This document shows positions 61,565 to 64,000 of a stretch of DNA of 64,000 bases, in pieces. The number at the start of each line of letters is the position of its first letter. The first letter of the stretch is position 1. This DNA comes from Paramecium tetraurelia (Eukaryota; Ciliophora; Oligohymenophorea; Peniculida; Parameciidae). The notes beneath the pieces were generated by a model. That model was given only the letters and a program-made list of their open reading frames with translations, was not told the origin of the DNA and did no database searches. The stretch covers positions 248,001-312,000 of the forward strand of contig NW_001799222.1 of assembly GCF_000165425.1 (NCBI RefSeq). Reading direction: 5' to 3'. The translations under genes and the position numbers were made by a program.

Positions 61565-62855
61565 TTTATATAATATATCATGCACAAATATCAAATACCA
61601 TCTAAAATATCCATCCATTAGTTCTATTGTAATACAACAATTCTTAGACTAATCTAGACAAAATTCTCCTATTCGATTGAAAAAGAACAATACGCGCTGA
61701 CCTCAAGCCTGTCCTTCTAAACAAATTATCTTTATCATTTACTATTCTAGAAAATAATACAAAAATGGAAATAATATGAAAAATCTTATTTTATTAAATT
61801 AAGCCATTTATTCATAAACTTGCTTTACAAGCCACTCTATTTATTTTTATTATAGTTAGAGAATTCAAACGCTATGTTTTTACACTAAAATTTTTGTCAT
61901 GTTTATAAAAACCATAACAATTATTTAATTGGAATTAGAAAATATATTTTTATATTTCTAACTATTATTAGCTTTTGTATATATAAGTACTGATGATCTA
62001 AATGAGTGGATGTGTTGTTATTATAACTTATGTTTTAGAAATTTAATTTTATTCTAATGTATTTTATAATTATTATAAATATATATTAAAATATAATTGT
62101 TATACTTCTAGAAGAAAGAAATATCTAATTTCAAAAATAGTTTTAAACTAAATTTTATGAAGAATATATTTGAATAGAAGGTAATCATATCTTAATAGCA
62201 TTAGTTGCAAGTGCCAAATTATTAAATAATAGGTTCAGTAAAATATCGGATTGCAATCACTTTACACTATAATTTATTGGTCCTTGTTTAGTATATCAAA
62301 TAATTCACTAAATTTCCTAATAAAATGGTCTAAATATTTTATTGTGAAACCTCATCTATAAAATAATCGAAAGTTGTGTAATAAAATCATGATTATTGTT
62401 AAGGTCATTTTGAATTGAAATCAATGAGGCTAGTTTTATATTATTTCAAGAAGTAAATAAAAGAAATTCATTTAATCTTTATATTTATTAATTATTTTTA
62501 CTATAAAAAATCTAAATTATTAATTAAATTTCATCATTTTTCATCCCATCACATTAAATTTAATTCTAATGTGAAAGCTGTGTTAATTTAAGTAGGAGTA
62601 ACGATCTCAATCATATTATGCACTTTGCCTGGTACCTCAGATGAAGAAGGAAGAATAATAAGTTTGGACATTCTTAGTTATGACAACCCAGAAGATAAAT
62701 TATTATGTCCTATAAAATTTAGACTGAATAATTTATTTTTTAATGCCTGAAAAATTATTTGAGCTTCAAAAGATTGATGGAATTTGGATATTTAAGTAAA
62801 ATTCAATGAGTTTAGTAAAATTAATAATAATACATTTTAGATTATTTTATTTAAA
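61565..62855. other. 1.3-kb spacer with two possible coding fragments
   Basis: Mostly A/T-rich. (a) Minus strand 61591-~61920: blocks such as KDRLEVSAYCSFSIEQENFV and QWMDILDGI end at TGA 61591-61593, only 27 bp from the hemoglobin stop, and a 26-nt intron fits at 61717-61742. The upstream exon that would match this phase lacks a start, while another frame there (KFMNKWLNLIKQDFSYYF) would stop early. (b) Plus strand ~62560-62750: LCTLPGTSDEEGRIISLDIL, SYDNPEDKLLCPIKF, ending at TGA about 62749, no ATG. The remaining ~600 bp (61930-62540) hold nothing I can recognise. Confidence 0.3.

Positions 62856-64000
<1,145 letters not shown>

Overview
The window reads as a piece of a ciliate somatic (macronuclear) genome, almost certainly Paramecium. 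It is very AT-rich and genes are packed tightly on both strands. Reading frames stay open for hundreds of codons only if TAA and TAG are read as glutamine and TGA is the sole stop. Frames are joined by tiny GT..AG introns of about 21-35 nt. A single-domain hemoglobin with its own small intron (61182-61564) points specifically to Paramecium. All gene models below use the ciliate nuclear code. For most complete models I checked that the exons sum to a whole number of codons ending in TGA.

Layout, left half. The window opens inside a large type I membrane protein (1-3203). It then holds a Ulp1-type SUMO protease, a MORN-repeat protein and a multi-span membrane protein. Next is a head-to-tail minus-strand run, in transcription order: Notum-like esterase, enkurin, TEX9-like coiled coil (8172-11464), with only 18 and 21 nt between genes. 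A membrane-anchored ALDH3-type aldehyde dehydrogenase, an EF-hand protein, a hybrid histidine kinase, a 1,424-residue protein with an MGCC N-terminus, a protein kinase, a PTB/hnRNP-L-like RNA-binding protein, an enoyl-CoA hydratase, the AP-2 alpha subunit and a secreted C39-like cysteine protease follow.

Middle. From 32629 to about 34250 the sequence is gene-poor. It ends in a 40-nt GC-rich stretch abutting a 313-nt run of N, which is an assembly break. After the gap come several small, partly unresolved genes, a B-box-like protein, a small four-span membrane protein, the FACT subunit SSRP1/Pob3, a cyclin, an ISCA-type iron-sulfur protein and an ABHD1/3-type hydrolase.

Right half. A second protein kinase and CPSF2 (CPSF100) precede the most striking gene, at 48439-56654: an 8.2-kb gene for a very-large-inducible-GTPase-type protein with a second, degenerate GTPase-like module upstream and a von Willebrand A domain at its C-terminus. 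Then come a PG-rich-repeat (SHIPPO/STPG) protein, a second MORN protein, hemoglobin and, at the right edge, a PTEN phosphatase with an intact active-site signature, cut by the window end.

Two themes recur. Ciliary or cytoskeletal parts are enkurin, TEX9, STPG and two MORN proteins. Core nuclear and trafficking machinery is SSRP1, CPSF2, cyclin, PTB and AP-2 alpha. I see no tRNA or rRNA genes, CRISPR arrays, transposons or viral remnants. Identifications rest on motif recognition by eye; no database search was run.
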